NCBI GenBank assembly: GCA_900770535.1
Contig: CAAHDV010000234.1
Location: forward strand, 1 to 5,120
Direction of reading: 5' to 3'
Length of the DNA: 5,120 nucleotides
DNA from: Lachnospiraceae bacterium
Lineage (GTDB): Bacteria > Bacillota > Clostridia > Lachnospirales > Lachnospiraceae
Under the pieces are notes generated by a model. The model was not told the DNA's origin, searched no databases, and worked only from the letters and a program-made list of their open reading frames with translations. Position numbers and translations under genes: made by a program. Position 1 is the stretch's first letter. The number at the start of each line of letters is the position of its first letter. This document shows, piece by piece, positions 1-5,120 of this stretch.

Positions 1-66
1 GAGAGCTTTGCGGAGGCAGAGCATCTGACGGCACATGCAAATTCCATCCGCGTCCGCTTCGAGTAA
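1..66 (+). CDS. hisD: Histidinol dehydrogenase, C-terminal end (5' truncated by window)
   Basis: Frame 1 is open from the first base to the TAA at 64-66 and encodes only the last 21 residues, ending in SIRVRFE. The segment AEAEHLTAHANSIRVR matches the conserved HisD C-terminus. In E. coli HisD the equivalent Glu414 is a catalytic residue and His419 is a zinc ligand; here they correspond to E7 and H12 of the visible fragment. HisD is an NAD-dependent cytosolic enzyme that oxidises L-histidinol to L-histidine in two steps. The gene is followed 13 nt later by hisB, which supports the call. Its start, most of its sequence and the operon promoter lie upstream of the window. The identification rests on a short but highly characteristic motif plus context. 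Confidence 0.87.
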   Translation, partial: ESFAEAEHLTAHANSIRVRFE

Positions 67-71
67 GGAGG
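65..71 (+). promoter_or_regulatory. Ribosome binding site that sets the hisB start
   Basis: AAGGAGG lies 8 nt before the ATG at 80 and overlaps the hisD stop codon. It favours ATG 80 over an in-frame upstream ATG at 35, which lies inside hisD, has no such site, and would add 15 residues unlike any HisB N-terminus. Confidence 0.8.
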
Positions 72-79
72 AATGCACC

Positions 80-667
80 ATGGCACGCTGCGCAACGATT
101 GAACGAAATACAAAAGAAACAAAAATCCGCCTGACTCTGGATCTGGACGGAACCGGAAAAGCGGATATCCATACCGGCATTGGCTTTTTCGACCATATGT
201 TAAACGGCTTTGCGCGGCATGGCCTGTTTGACTTAAAGCTCTGTGTGGATGGGGATCTGGAGGTCGATACCCACCACACCATCGAGGATACCGGCATTGT
301 GCTGGGAAAGGCCATCAAAGAGGCTGTTGGAGATAAAAAGGGCATTGTCCGCTACGGCACAATGATCCTTCCCATGGATGAGGCACTGCTTCTCTGTTCT
401 CTGGACCTTTGTGGACGTCCGTACCTGGTGTATGACTTAAATCTGGACCGGGAAAAAGTAGGGGATCTGGAGACGGAGATGATCCGGGAGTTTTTCTATG
501 CGGTATCCTACGGTGCGGAGATGAACCTGCATGTAAAGCAGTTGAGCGGCATCAACAACCATCACATCATTGAGGGTGCTTTTAAGGCCTTTGCCAAAGC
601 GCTGGACAACGCGACCCGTTACGATGCCCGCATCACGGACGTACTGTCCACGAAAGGCGTTCTGTAG
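80..667 (+). CDS. hisB: Imidazoleglycerol-phosphate dehydratase, monofunctional
   Basis: The 195-residue product has the usual length of a monofunctional bacterial HisB; there is no fused histidinol-phosphatase domain as in E. coli. It dehydrates D-erythro-imidazoleglycerol phosphate to imidazole-acetol phosphate, the sixth step from PRPP, in the cytosol. The family signatures are all present: GFFDHML at about 35-41, the manganese-binding DTHHTIED at 63-70 (H65, H66, E69), and the second metal motif NNHHIIE at 159-165 (H161, H162, E165). These two repeated HHxxE motifs reflect the duplicated fold of the family and are intact, so the enzyme should be active. hisB sits 13 nt after hisD and 18 nt before hisA, so it is part of the same transcription unit. 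In many Firmicutes hisH follows hisB; here hisA follows directly. Confidence 0.96.
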   Translation: MARCATIERNTKETKIRLTLDLDGTGKADIHTGIGFFDHMLNGFARHGLFDLKLCVDGDLEVDTHHTIEDTGIVLGKAIKEAVGDKKGIVRYGTMILPMDEALLLCSLDLCGRPYLVYDLNLDREKVGDLETEMIREFFYAVSYGAEMNLHVKQLSGINNHHIIEGAFKAFAKALDNATRYDARITDVLSTKGVL

Positions 668-685
668 GAAAGGAGAACAATCACA

Positions 686-1411
686 ATGCAGTTATATCCG
701 GCAATCGACATGAAGGGCGGCAAATGTGTCCGCCTGACACAGGGATTATTTGACAACGTAAAAGTATACTCCGATACACCGGCTGATATGGCAAAGCTCT
801 GGGTGAGCCAGGGGGCATCCTTCCTCCACATTGTGGATCTGGACGGCGCACTGGCAGGCCATTCCGTGAATGAGGATGCCATCCGGGCCATCGTATCCAG
901 TGTTTCCGTACCGATTGAGCTGGGCGGCGGCATCCGCAGCGCAGAGGCGGTAAAGAATATGCTGGATCTCGGCATCACCCGCTGCATCATCGGAACCCGC
1001 GCCGTGGAGCGGCCGGAATTCATGAAAGAGCTGGTGGAAGCCTTCGGGCCGGACCGCATTGTGGCCGGTGTGGATGCCAAAAACGGCATGGTAGCCGTGG
1101 AGGGCTGGGAGAAGGTCAGCAGCCTTTCCGCGCTGGAGCTCTGTCAGCAGATGAAGGAATTCGGTGTAAAACACATTGTATATACGGACATTTCCAAGGA
1201 TGGCACCTTAGCCGGGCCAAACGTGGAGTACACAAAGCTTCTGACGGAAAAGACCGGACTGGATGTGATCGCCTCCGGCGGAGTTTCCTGCATGGAGGAC
1301 CTTATCCGCCTGCATGAAAATGGCATCAGAGGCGCCATCATTGGAAAAGCATTGTATGAGAAAAAAATCAGCCTGCCGGATGCGGTAGCGCGGTTTGAAC
1401 AGGGAGAATAG
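686..1411 (+). CDS. hisA: ProFAR isomerase (HisA)
   Basis: The 241-residue protein matches the normal HisA length and covers the whole (beta/alpha)8 barrel. It catalyses the Amadori rearrangement of ProFAR to PRFAR, the fourth step of histidine synthesis. The N-terminal [14 protein letters not shown] places the first catalytic aspartate at D8. The second is D130 in AGVDAKNG, with [14 protein letters not shown] at 166-179 after it. Two phosphate-binding glycine motifs are visible: LGGGIR at 79-84 and ASGGVS at 196-201. AAAGGAG at 669-675 lies 10 nt upstream of the ATG. HisA and HisF are paralogues; the AID start and the GVDAKNG loop favour HisA over HisF. Whether it also has TrpF activity, as in actinobacterial PriA, cannot be judged from sequence alone. 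The gene is cotranscribed with hisB and hisIE. Confidence 0.96.
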   Translation: MQLYPAIDMKGGKCVRLTQGLFDNVKVYSDTPADMAKLWVSQGASFLHIVDLDGALAGHSVNEDAIRAIVSSVSVPIELGGGIRSAEAVKNMLDLGITRCIIGTRAVERPEFMKELVEAFGPDRIVAGVDAKNGMVAVEGWEKVSSLSALELCQQMKEFGVKHIVYTDISKDGTLAGPNVEYTKLLTEKTGLDVIASGGVSCMEDLIRLHENGIRGAIIGKALYEKKISLPDAVARFEQGE

Positions 1412-1413
1412 TT

Positions 1414-2679
1414 ATGGCAGAATTTAAGCGGTTACTGGCGCAGCTTTGCTGCGATGAAAAACAGGAAGAGGAGATTCTTTCCTATGCGTCCGCCTGCGGC
1501 AACGACGGCGCGGACGGCCTGGTCTTTGTGGACAACGCAAAGACGGATGAAGCGCATGAGCTTCACATCGGCCTGATCCGGAAAATGGCGCGGGCCATTG
1601 ACATCCCGATCTTTGCGGGCGGCCGGGTAAAACGCCTGGAGGACGTAAAAAAATATCTCTATGCGGGCGCAAAAGGCGTATTCCTGGATGCGTCCCTGGA
1701 AGAGAATGTCGATATGATCAAGGAGGCAGCGGACCGCTTCGGCAGTGAGAAGATTTTCATCCGTTTAAATGACGCGGCGCAGACAAAACGCATTCCGGAG
1801 TATGCCCAGCTTGGCGCATCTATGGCATTTCTGGGAGAAAAAGTGCTTCCGGAGGCGGCAGAGGTGATCCGCACCATGGAAGAACAGATGCACTACTATG
1901 TCATGAGTCCGTCCTGTGATGCCGGAAAACTGGCAGAAGAACTGAAGGCAGAGCCTGCTGCCGGTGTGGTTCTGGTAAATGAGAAGCCGGAAAATGGCAA
2001 TTATATGGAGAAAAAGCAGGAGCTTGGCGCTCTGGACATTCCCGTTGACATTTTAAAGAGCAGCGTTTCCTGGGGCGACTTTAAGACCAACTCCGACGGT
2101 CTGGTTCCGGTTATTGTCCAGGATTTCAAGACCTCTGAGGTATTGATGCTGGCTTATATGAATGAGCAGGCCTTTGCAGACACCCTGCGCACCGGCAAGA
2201 TGCACTACTACAGCCGCAGCCGCCAGAGCCAGTGGTTAAAGGGCGAGACCTCCGGACATTTCCAGTACGTAAAGTCTCTGCATTTAGACTGCGACAATGA
2301 CACCATCCTGGCCAAGGTTCACCAGATCGGCGCGGCCTGCCATACCGGCTCCCGCAGCTGCTTCTTCCAGACCCTGGCGGAAAAGGAATACCGCGAGACC
2401 AATCCATTAAAGGTATTTGAGGATGTGTTCTCCGTAATCCAGGACCGCAAGGTTCATCCAAAAGAGGGCTCCTACACCAACTACCTGTTTGATAAGGGCA
2501 TTGACAAGATCTTAAAGAAGGTGGGAGAGGAAGCTACCGAGATCGTCATTGCTGCCAAGAACCCGGATCCGGAGGAAATCAAGTATGAGATCTCTGATTT
2601 CCTGTATCATGTCATGGTTCTGATGGCGGAGCGGGGCGTGACCTGGGAGGACATTACCGAGGAACTGGCCAACCGTTAG
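1414..2679 (+). CDS. hisIE: HisIE (PR-AMP cyclohydrolase / PR-ATP pyrophosphohydrolase) with N-terminal degenerate HisF-like barrel
   Basis: The 421-residue protein is about twice the usual ~200-residue HisIE. Residues ~215-325 are HisI, which opens the PR-AMP ring to give Pro[21 protein letters not shown] at 264-281, the acidic DCDND at 292-296, and zinc-binding cysteines C293, C309 and C316. Residues ~335-421 are HisE, which hydrolyses PR-ATP to [13 protein letters not shown] at 369-376 and EISDFLYH at 392-399, with metal-binding acidic residues intact. Both activities should be functional. Residues ~30-215 resemble HisF/His[10 protein letters not shown] at 32-40, [17 protein letters not shown] at 62-78, [12 protein letters not shown] at 83-94 and [15 protein letters not shown] at 105-119. 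The first barrel strand with its catalytic Asp is absent, and the second catalytic Asp position appears to be N119. The barrel is therefore probably catalytically dead (inference). ATG lies 2 nt after hisA, with AGGGAG at 1401-1406. Confidence 0.93.
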   Translation: MAEFKRLLAQLCCDEKQEEEILSYASACGNDGADGLVFVDNAKTDEAHELHIGLIRKMARAIDIPIFAGGRVKRLEDVKKYLYAGAKGVFLDASLEENVDMIKEAADRFGSEKIFIRLNDAAQTKRIPEYAQLGASMAFLGEKVLPEAAEVIRTMEEQMHYYVMSPSCDAGKLAEELKAEPAAGVVLVNEKPENGNYMEKKQELGALDIPVDILKSSVSWGDFKTNSDGLVPVIVQDFKTSEVLMLAYMNEQAFADTLRTGKMHYYSRSRQSQWLKGETSGHFQYVKSLHLDCDNDTILAKVHQIGAACHTGSRSCFFQTLAEKEYRETNPLKVFEDVFSVIQDRKVHPKEGSYTNYLFDKGIDKILKKVGEEATEIVIAAKNPDPEEIKYEISDFLYHVMVLMAERGVTWEDITEELANR

Positions 2680-2690
2680 CAAATGAACAA

Positions 2691-2709
2691 ATGCACAATA
2701 TTTGTGCAT
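2691..2709. repeat. 19-bp palindrome downstream of hisIE
   Basis: ATGCACAA (2691-2698) and TTGTGCAT (2702-2709) are perfect inverted repeats around a 3-nt centre, TAT. The element starts 11 nt after the hisIE stop. It could be a transcription-factor operator, or a short hairpin at the end of the his transcript. The following bases are A-rich (AAAAATTG), not a T run, so it is not a normal rho-independent terminator on the + strand. What it does is not known from sequence alone. Confidence 0.6.
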
Positions 2710-2725
2710 AAAAATTGACACATTC

Positions 2726-3292
2726 ATGAGAAAAGTGTGGCAGATTTTCAACGTTTTTGAAAATGCGACCGGTGACAGCGTGGTGGAGAGTTATGTGACG
2801 ATTGCCAAGCAGGAAGCGCAGAAACAGGCCAAGGAAGCCGGCGGCGCAGCGCCTGATCCGTCATGCGGATGACCTGATCTATCTGGCATGCGCGCTGGTG
2901 GTTGTAGCGCTCCTGTTATTATTCCATCAGGTTCTTGTGGCAAAGCTTGGATGTGTATCGCATGGCTGGTGCTTCCGTTCCATTCCCTGAAGCTGCGCTG
3001 GCCGCTGGGAACCGGACTTCGTAATACCATCGGTCTGGATTCCACGAACTTCTTCCACATCTTAAATGATTTTCTGGCATTCCAGATTGGTGAGTTCACC
3101 ATTCCGACCGGACTGCTTCTGTTCATGGGATTGTGCTGCGTTCTGGTATGGCTGTTCTACAGAAGCAAGACCGGACAGACGGTTTCTTATGTAATGTATG
3201 AGCTCTTTGGCCGTTTAAGCCGAAACTCCTTCATTGCACTGGCCCTGGTTATGTATGCATGGGGAGATAATAAAAAGAAAAAAGCAAAATAA
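2726..3292 (+). pseudogene. Frame-disrupted small membrane protein, function unknown
   Basis: The coding signal changes frame. From ATG 2726, one frame reads MRKVWQIFNVFENATGDSVV through a Lys/Gln/Ala-rich stretch to a stop at 2870-2872. From roughly 2840 to 2950 the next frame (+1) carries RLIRHADDLIYLACALVVV followed by ALLLLFHQVLVAKLG, a clear membrane segment. From about 3010 to the TAA at 3290-3292 the first frame resumes: NFFHILNDFLAFQIGEF, then GLLLFMGLCCVLVWLFY, a membrane segment, then an amphipathic region, and a lysine-rich end, DNKKKKAK. Between 2950 and 3010 either the third frame (SLDVYRMAGASVPFPEAALA) or the first frame is possible. The conceptual product has about 187 residues and at least two membrane segments. 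I do not recognise the family. No good ribosome binding site precedes ATG 2726. It may be a decayed gene or contain base-call errors. Confidence 0.62.
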
Positions 3293-3333
3293 AAGAATAA
3301 CATGGATTGGGCATGGCGCAATCGTCTTAGAAA

Positions 3334-3342
3334 TGCTATAAT
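3334..3342 (+). promoter_or_regulatory. Extended -10 promoter for the MATE gene
   Basis: TGCTATAAT is a perfect extended -10 element (TGnTATAAT) 37 nt before the MATE start codon, giving an expected transcription start near 3349 and a leader of about 30 nt. The hexamer 17 bp upstream (TGGCGC, 3314-3319) is a poor -35 box, which is common for extended -10 promoters. No operator-like repeat is evident next to it. Confidence 0.65.
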
Positions 3343-3379
3343 TAAATTCTGATACTACGATTTGACAGGAGATATTATC

Positions 3380-4762
3380 ATGGAACAGACGAAAGAAACA
3401 CATGAGCAGTACTATGAAATGGCCCATGCGCCGGTAGGACGCGTGATCTCAAAGCTGGCCGTTCCGACCATCATCAGCATGCTGGTGACTTCCATCTATA
3501 ACATGGCGGATACGTTTTTTGTAAGTCAGCTTGGGACCAGCGCCTCCGGTGCCGTGGGCATTATTTTTTCCGCGATGTCCATCATTCAGGCACTGTCCTT
3601 TATGATCGGCATCGGTTCCGGCAACTACATTGCGAGACTCATTGGCGCCGGAAACCGGGAACTGGCAGAGAAGCTTGCATCCATTGCGTTCTTTACCGGA
3701 TTTGGCATGGGGCTAGTCATTACCGTGCTTGGTACGGCCAACATTCACGCCCTGGTTATGATGCTTGGTTCTACCGTAACCATCGCGCCTTACGCGGAAG
3801 CTTATGCTTCCTACATTTTACTTGCGGCACCGTTCATGATGACATCCTTTATCATGAACAATATCCTGCGTTTCCAGGGGAAAGCCCTGTTTGCCATGGT
3901 GGGCATCACTACTGGTGGTATCTTAAACATTGTCCTGGACCCGATTTTTATTTTCGGCATGGATATGGGAACGGCAGGTGCGGCGCTGGCTACGGGAATT
4001 TCCCAGTTTGTCAGCTTCTGCATTCTGGTTGCCATGTGCAACATCCGCAAAGACTGTATTTCCATTGACATCCGCAAGTTCCGTCCGACACTTAAGCTTT
4101 ACGGACAGATCCTTTACGGCGGTGTGGCATCTCTGGGGCGCCAGGGCATTGCCAGCGTTGCCACTATTCTTATGAATGTCATGGCGCAGCCCTACGGCGA
4201 TGCGGCCATTGCGGCCATGTCCATTGTCAACCGCTTTATGATGTTTGTCGGTTCTGCCATGATCGGCTTTGGACAGGGGTTCCAGCCGGTCTGCAGCTAT
4301 TGTTTCGGAGCCGGCATGTACAAACGTGTGAAAGAGGCCTGTATGTTCTGCATTAAGGTCAGCACGGCAGTGCTTTTTGTATTTGCAGTGATCGGCCTGA
4401 TCTTTTCCGGCAATATTGTGGCTGTATTCCGGAAAGATGATCTGGATGTGATCCGGATTGGTACGCTGGCACTTCGTTTGCAGCTCTGTACACTGCCACT
4501 TATGGGCATTACGGTTATGGGCAATATGACACCGCAGTCTATGGGGTACGGCACCTGGGCTACCTTGGTTTCTACTGCAAGACAGGGATGGTTTTTAATT
4601 CCGCTTTTGCTGTTCTTAACACCGGTGATCGGCATTCTCGGTATCCAGATTGCGCAGCCGCTGGCGGATGTTGGAACCACGGTTCTGGCCGTCTGGGTTC
4701 TGCATCTGATTTTTAAAGAACTGCTGCAGAAGGAAGAACTGGCTGAGCAGAAGCAGAATTAA
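3380..4762 (+). CDS. MATE family efflux transporter (MepA-like)
   Basis: The 460-residue protein has the normal length of a MATE transporter and a pattern of about 12 hydrophobic segments in two homologous halves. These proteins sit in the cytoplasmic membrane and export drugs or cationic metabolites in exchange for Na+ or H+. Family-typical stretches are KLAVPTIISMLVTSIYNMAD at 25-44, SGNYIARLIGAGNRE at 80-94, the NNILRFQGKALFAMVG region at 160-175 and LDPIFIFGMDMGTAGAALAT at 186-205. In the second half, GFGQGFQPVCSYCFGAG at 296-312 is the counterpart of the SGNYIARLIGAGN loop. This resembles the MepA/DinF-like branch, but the substrate cannot be told from sequence. ATG 3380 is chosen over an upstream TTG at 3362 because AGGAGA at 3367-3372 sits 7 nt before it. 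The C-terminus is charged and cytoplasmic (KELLQKEELAEQKQN). No regulator gene adjoins it. Confidence 0.93.
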   Translation: MEQTKETHEQYYEMAHAPVGRVISKLAVPTIISMLVTSIYNMADTFFVSQLGTSASGAVGIIFSAMSIIQALSFMIGIGSGNYIARLIGAGNRELAEKLASIAFFTGFGMGLVITVLGTANIHALVMMLGSTVTIAPYAEAYASYILLAAPFMMTSFIMNNILRFQGKALFAMVGITTGGILNIVLDPIFIFGMDMGTAGAALATGISQFVSFCILVAMCNIRKDCISIDIRKFRPTLKLYGQILYGGVASLGRQGIASVATILMNVMAQPYGDAAIAAMSIVNRFMMFVGSAMIGFGQGFQPVCSYCFGAGMYKRVKEACMFCIKVSTAVLFVFAVIGLIFSGNIVAVFRKDDLDVIRIGTLALRLQLCTLPLMGITVMGNMTPQSMGYGTWATLVSTARQGWFLIPLLLFLTPVIGILGIQIAQPLADVGTTVLAVWVLHLIFKELLQKEELAEQKQN

Positions 4763-4846
4763 GGAGAAAGAAGAAGAAAAGCTGTTTGGATGCTGATAAG
4801 ATCCCCTTTCTGATAAGAAATTACGGATAAGGATTCTGAAAATTAC

Positions 4847-4875
4847 TTGCCAAACCGGAAAACAGGTTTTATACT
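4847..4875 (+). promoter_or_regulatory. Sigma-A-type promoter for the EamA-like gene
   Basis: TTGCCA (4847-4852) and TATACT (4870-4875) are separated by exactly 17 bp, and each differs from consensus by one base. The expected transcription start is near 4882, giving a leader of about 42 nt before ATG 4924. The -10 box is part of the left arm of the interrupted dyad at 4869-4905, so a protein bound to the dyad would be expected to block this promoter (inference). Confidence 0.7.
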
Positions 4876-4905
4876 AGGTAAGTTCGTGCTGTACGAATAG
4901 TATAA
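4869..4905. repeat. Interrupted two-part dyad over the -10 box and start site
   Basis: An outer inverted repeat, TTATACTA (4869-4876) with TAGTATAA (4898-4905), encloses an inner one, TTCGT (4883-4887) with ACGAA (4893-4897), around the loop GCTGT. The right arms are contiguous, while the left arms are separated by GGTAAG (4877-4882). All 13 pairs are Watson-Crick. The left arm contains the -10 box of the promoter at 4847-4875. It could be an operator or, for the inner part, a 5' leader hairpin at the start of the transcript. Confidence 0.6.
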
Positions 4906-4923
4906 GAAAAGGAAATGGTACAT

Positions 4924-5120
4924 ATGTGGTTTTGGTTAGCAGTTACTGCGCTTTTATTCTGGAGCGGCTCTGATCTGTTCTCAAAGATCGGATGCCGTGA
5001 CAACGACAAGTATGCCCACTTAAAGATGGTCATTGCCGTTGGTGTTATCATGGGTATTCATGCCCTGTATGAGATTTTTGCAGGCGGAACGGTGGTCACC
5101 TGGCACGTGCTCATTACCTA
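4924..5120 (+). CDS. EamA/DMT-superfamily membrane transporter, N-terminal part (3' truncated by window)
   Basis: The frame is open from ATG 4924 to the window end, giving the first 65 residues. It begins MWFWLAVTALLFWSGSDLFS, a first membrane segment typical of EamA (DMT) proteins, which often start with a short hydrophobic helix and a small-residue turn leading to a KIG-type motif. A short charged loop (CRDNDKYAHLK) and a second membrane segment, MVIAVGVIMGIHALYEIFAG, follow. Members of this superfamily export or import small metabolites across the cytoplasmic membrane; the substrate is not predictable here. AAAAGGAAA at 4907-4915 supplies a ribosome binding site, with AGGA ending 10 nt before ATG. 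The gene has its own promoter and lies 161 nt after the MATE gene on the same strand. The family call is moderate because only two of the usual ten helices are visible. Confidence 0.72.
   Translation, partial: MWFWLAVTALLFWSGSDLFSKIGCRDNDKYAHLKMVIAVGVIMGIHALYEIFAGGTVVTWHVLIT

Larger units (their letters stand above)
4763..4923. other. 161-bp intergenic region between the MATE and EamA-like genes
   Basis: This stretch has no credible gene. It opens with a purine-rich run (GGAGAAAGAAGAAGAAAAG), then three GATAAG copies at 4795-4800, 4812-4817 and 4826-4831; the first two extend to CTGATAAG. A weak hairpin, AAACC (4852-4856) with GGTTT (4865-4869) followed by only a few T residues, could be a poor terminator for the MATE transcript but overlaps the promoter below. 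No strong GC-rich terminator with a T run is present, so read-through from the MATE gene is possible. Confidence 0.6.

Noticed and set aside
619..1174. Long antisense open frames opposite hisA and the end of hisB
   Set aside because: They overlap strongly supported enzymes, have no ribosome binding site, and their translations look like low-complexity shadow sequence.
2126..2461. Antisense open frame opposite the HisI domain
   Set aside because: Its translation is rich in Arg, Gly, Pro and Ser as expected from the reverse complement of a GC-biased gene, and the sense strand carries intact HisI motifs.
2715..2720. TTGACA as a -35 box for the gene at 2726
   Set aside because: It matches the consensus but lies only 5 nt before the ATG and has no -10 hexamer at 16-18 bp (TGGCAG at 2738), so transcription would start inside the gene.
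2830..3010. Programmed ribosomal frameshifting
   Set aside because: There is no slippery heptamer or clear downstream stimulator at the frame changes, and two or three shifts in 190 bp in a small membrane protein is not a known programmed arrangement.
2791..3126. Minus-strand open frame across the disrupted membrane gene as the real gene there
   Set aside because: It has no recognisable family pattern or ribosome binding site, while the plus strand shows hydrophobic helices and consistent codon use across the frame changes.
3296..3379. Riboswitch or T-box leader upstream of the MATE gene
   Set aside because: The leader after the predicted start site is only about 30 nt with no stable hairpin, too short for a known riboswitch class.
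4785..4812. Short peptide frame starting ATG after the MATE gene (MLIRSPF)
   Set aside because: It is seven codons, with the nearest purine-rich ribosome binding site too far upstream.

Overview
The window reads as a chromosomal segment of an anaerobic Firmicute, most likely a Lachnospiraceae-type clostridium. This rests on moderate GC, strong AGGAGG-like ribosome binding sites, the compact histidine gene cluster, and a MepA-type MATE transporter plus an EamA-type transporter of the kind common there. The taxonomic call is inference from overall character, not from a marker gene.

Positions 1-2679 are the 3' part of a histidine biosynthesis operon on the + strand: the tail of hisD, then hisB, hisA and a long hisIE. 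The genes are 2-18 nt apart, each with a good ribosome binding site, so they are almost certainly cotranscribed from a promoter upstream of the window. HisE and HisI act early (PR-ATP to PR-AMP to ProFAR), HisA isomerises ProFAR to PRFAR, HisB dehydrates imidazoleglycerol phosphate, and HisD makes histidine. HisH and HisF are not found between hisB and hisIE, where clostridial his clusters often carry them. The HisIE protein instead has an extra N-terminal part of about 215 residues that resembles a HisF/HisA (beta/alpha)8 barrel lacking its first strand and its catalytic aspartates. This is the most interesting feature of the window.

Positions 2680-3292 hold a 19-bp near-perfect palindrome, then a small membrane-protein gene whose coding signal moves between reading frames. 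It is either a pseudogene or carries sequence errors.

Positions 3293-4762 hold an extended -10 promoter and an intact MATE-family multidrug/cation antiporter gene. Positions 4763-4923 form an intergenic region with a good sigma-A-type promoter whose -10 box lies in the arm of a large interrupted dyad. This promoter drives a DMT/EamA-type membrane transporter gene that runs off the window end. No RNA genes, CRISPR arrays or insertion sequences were seen.
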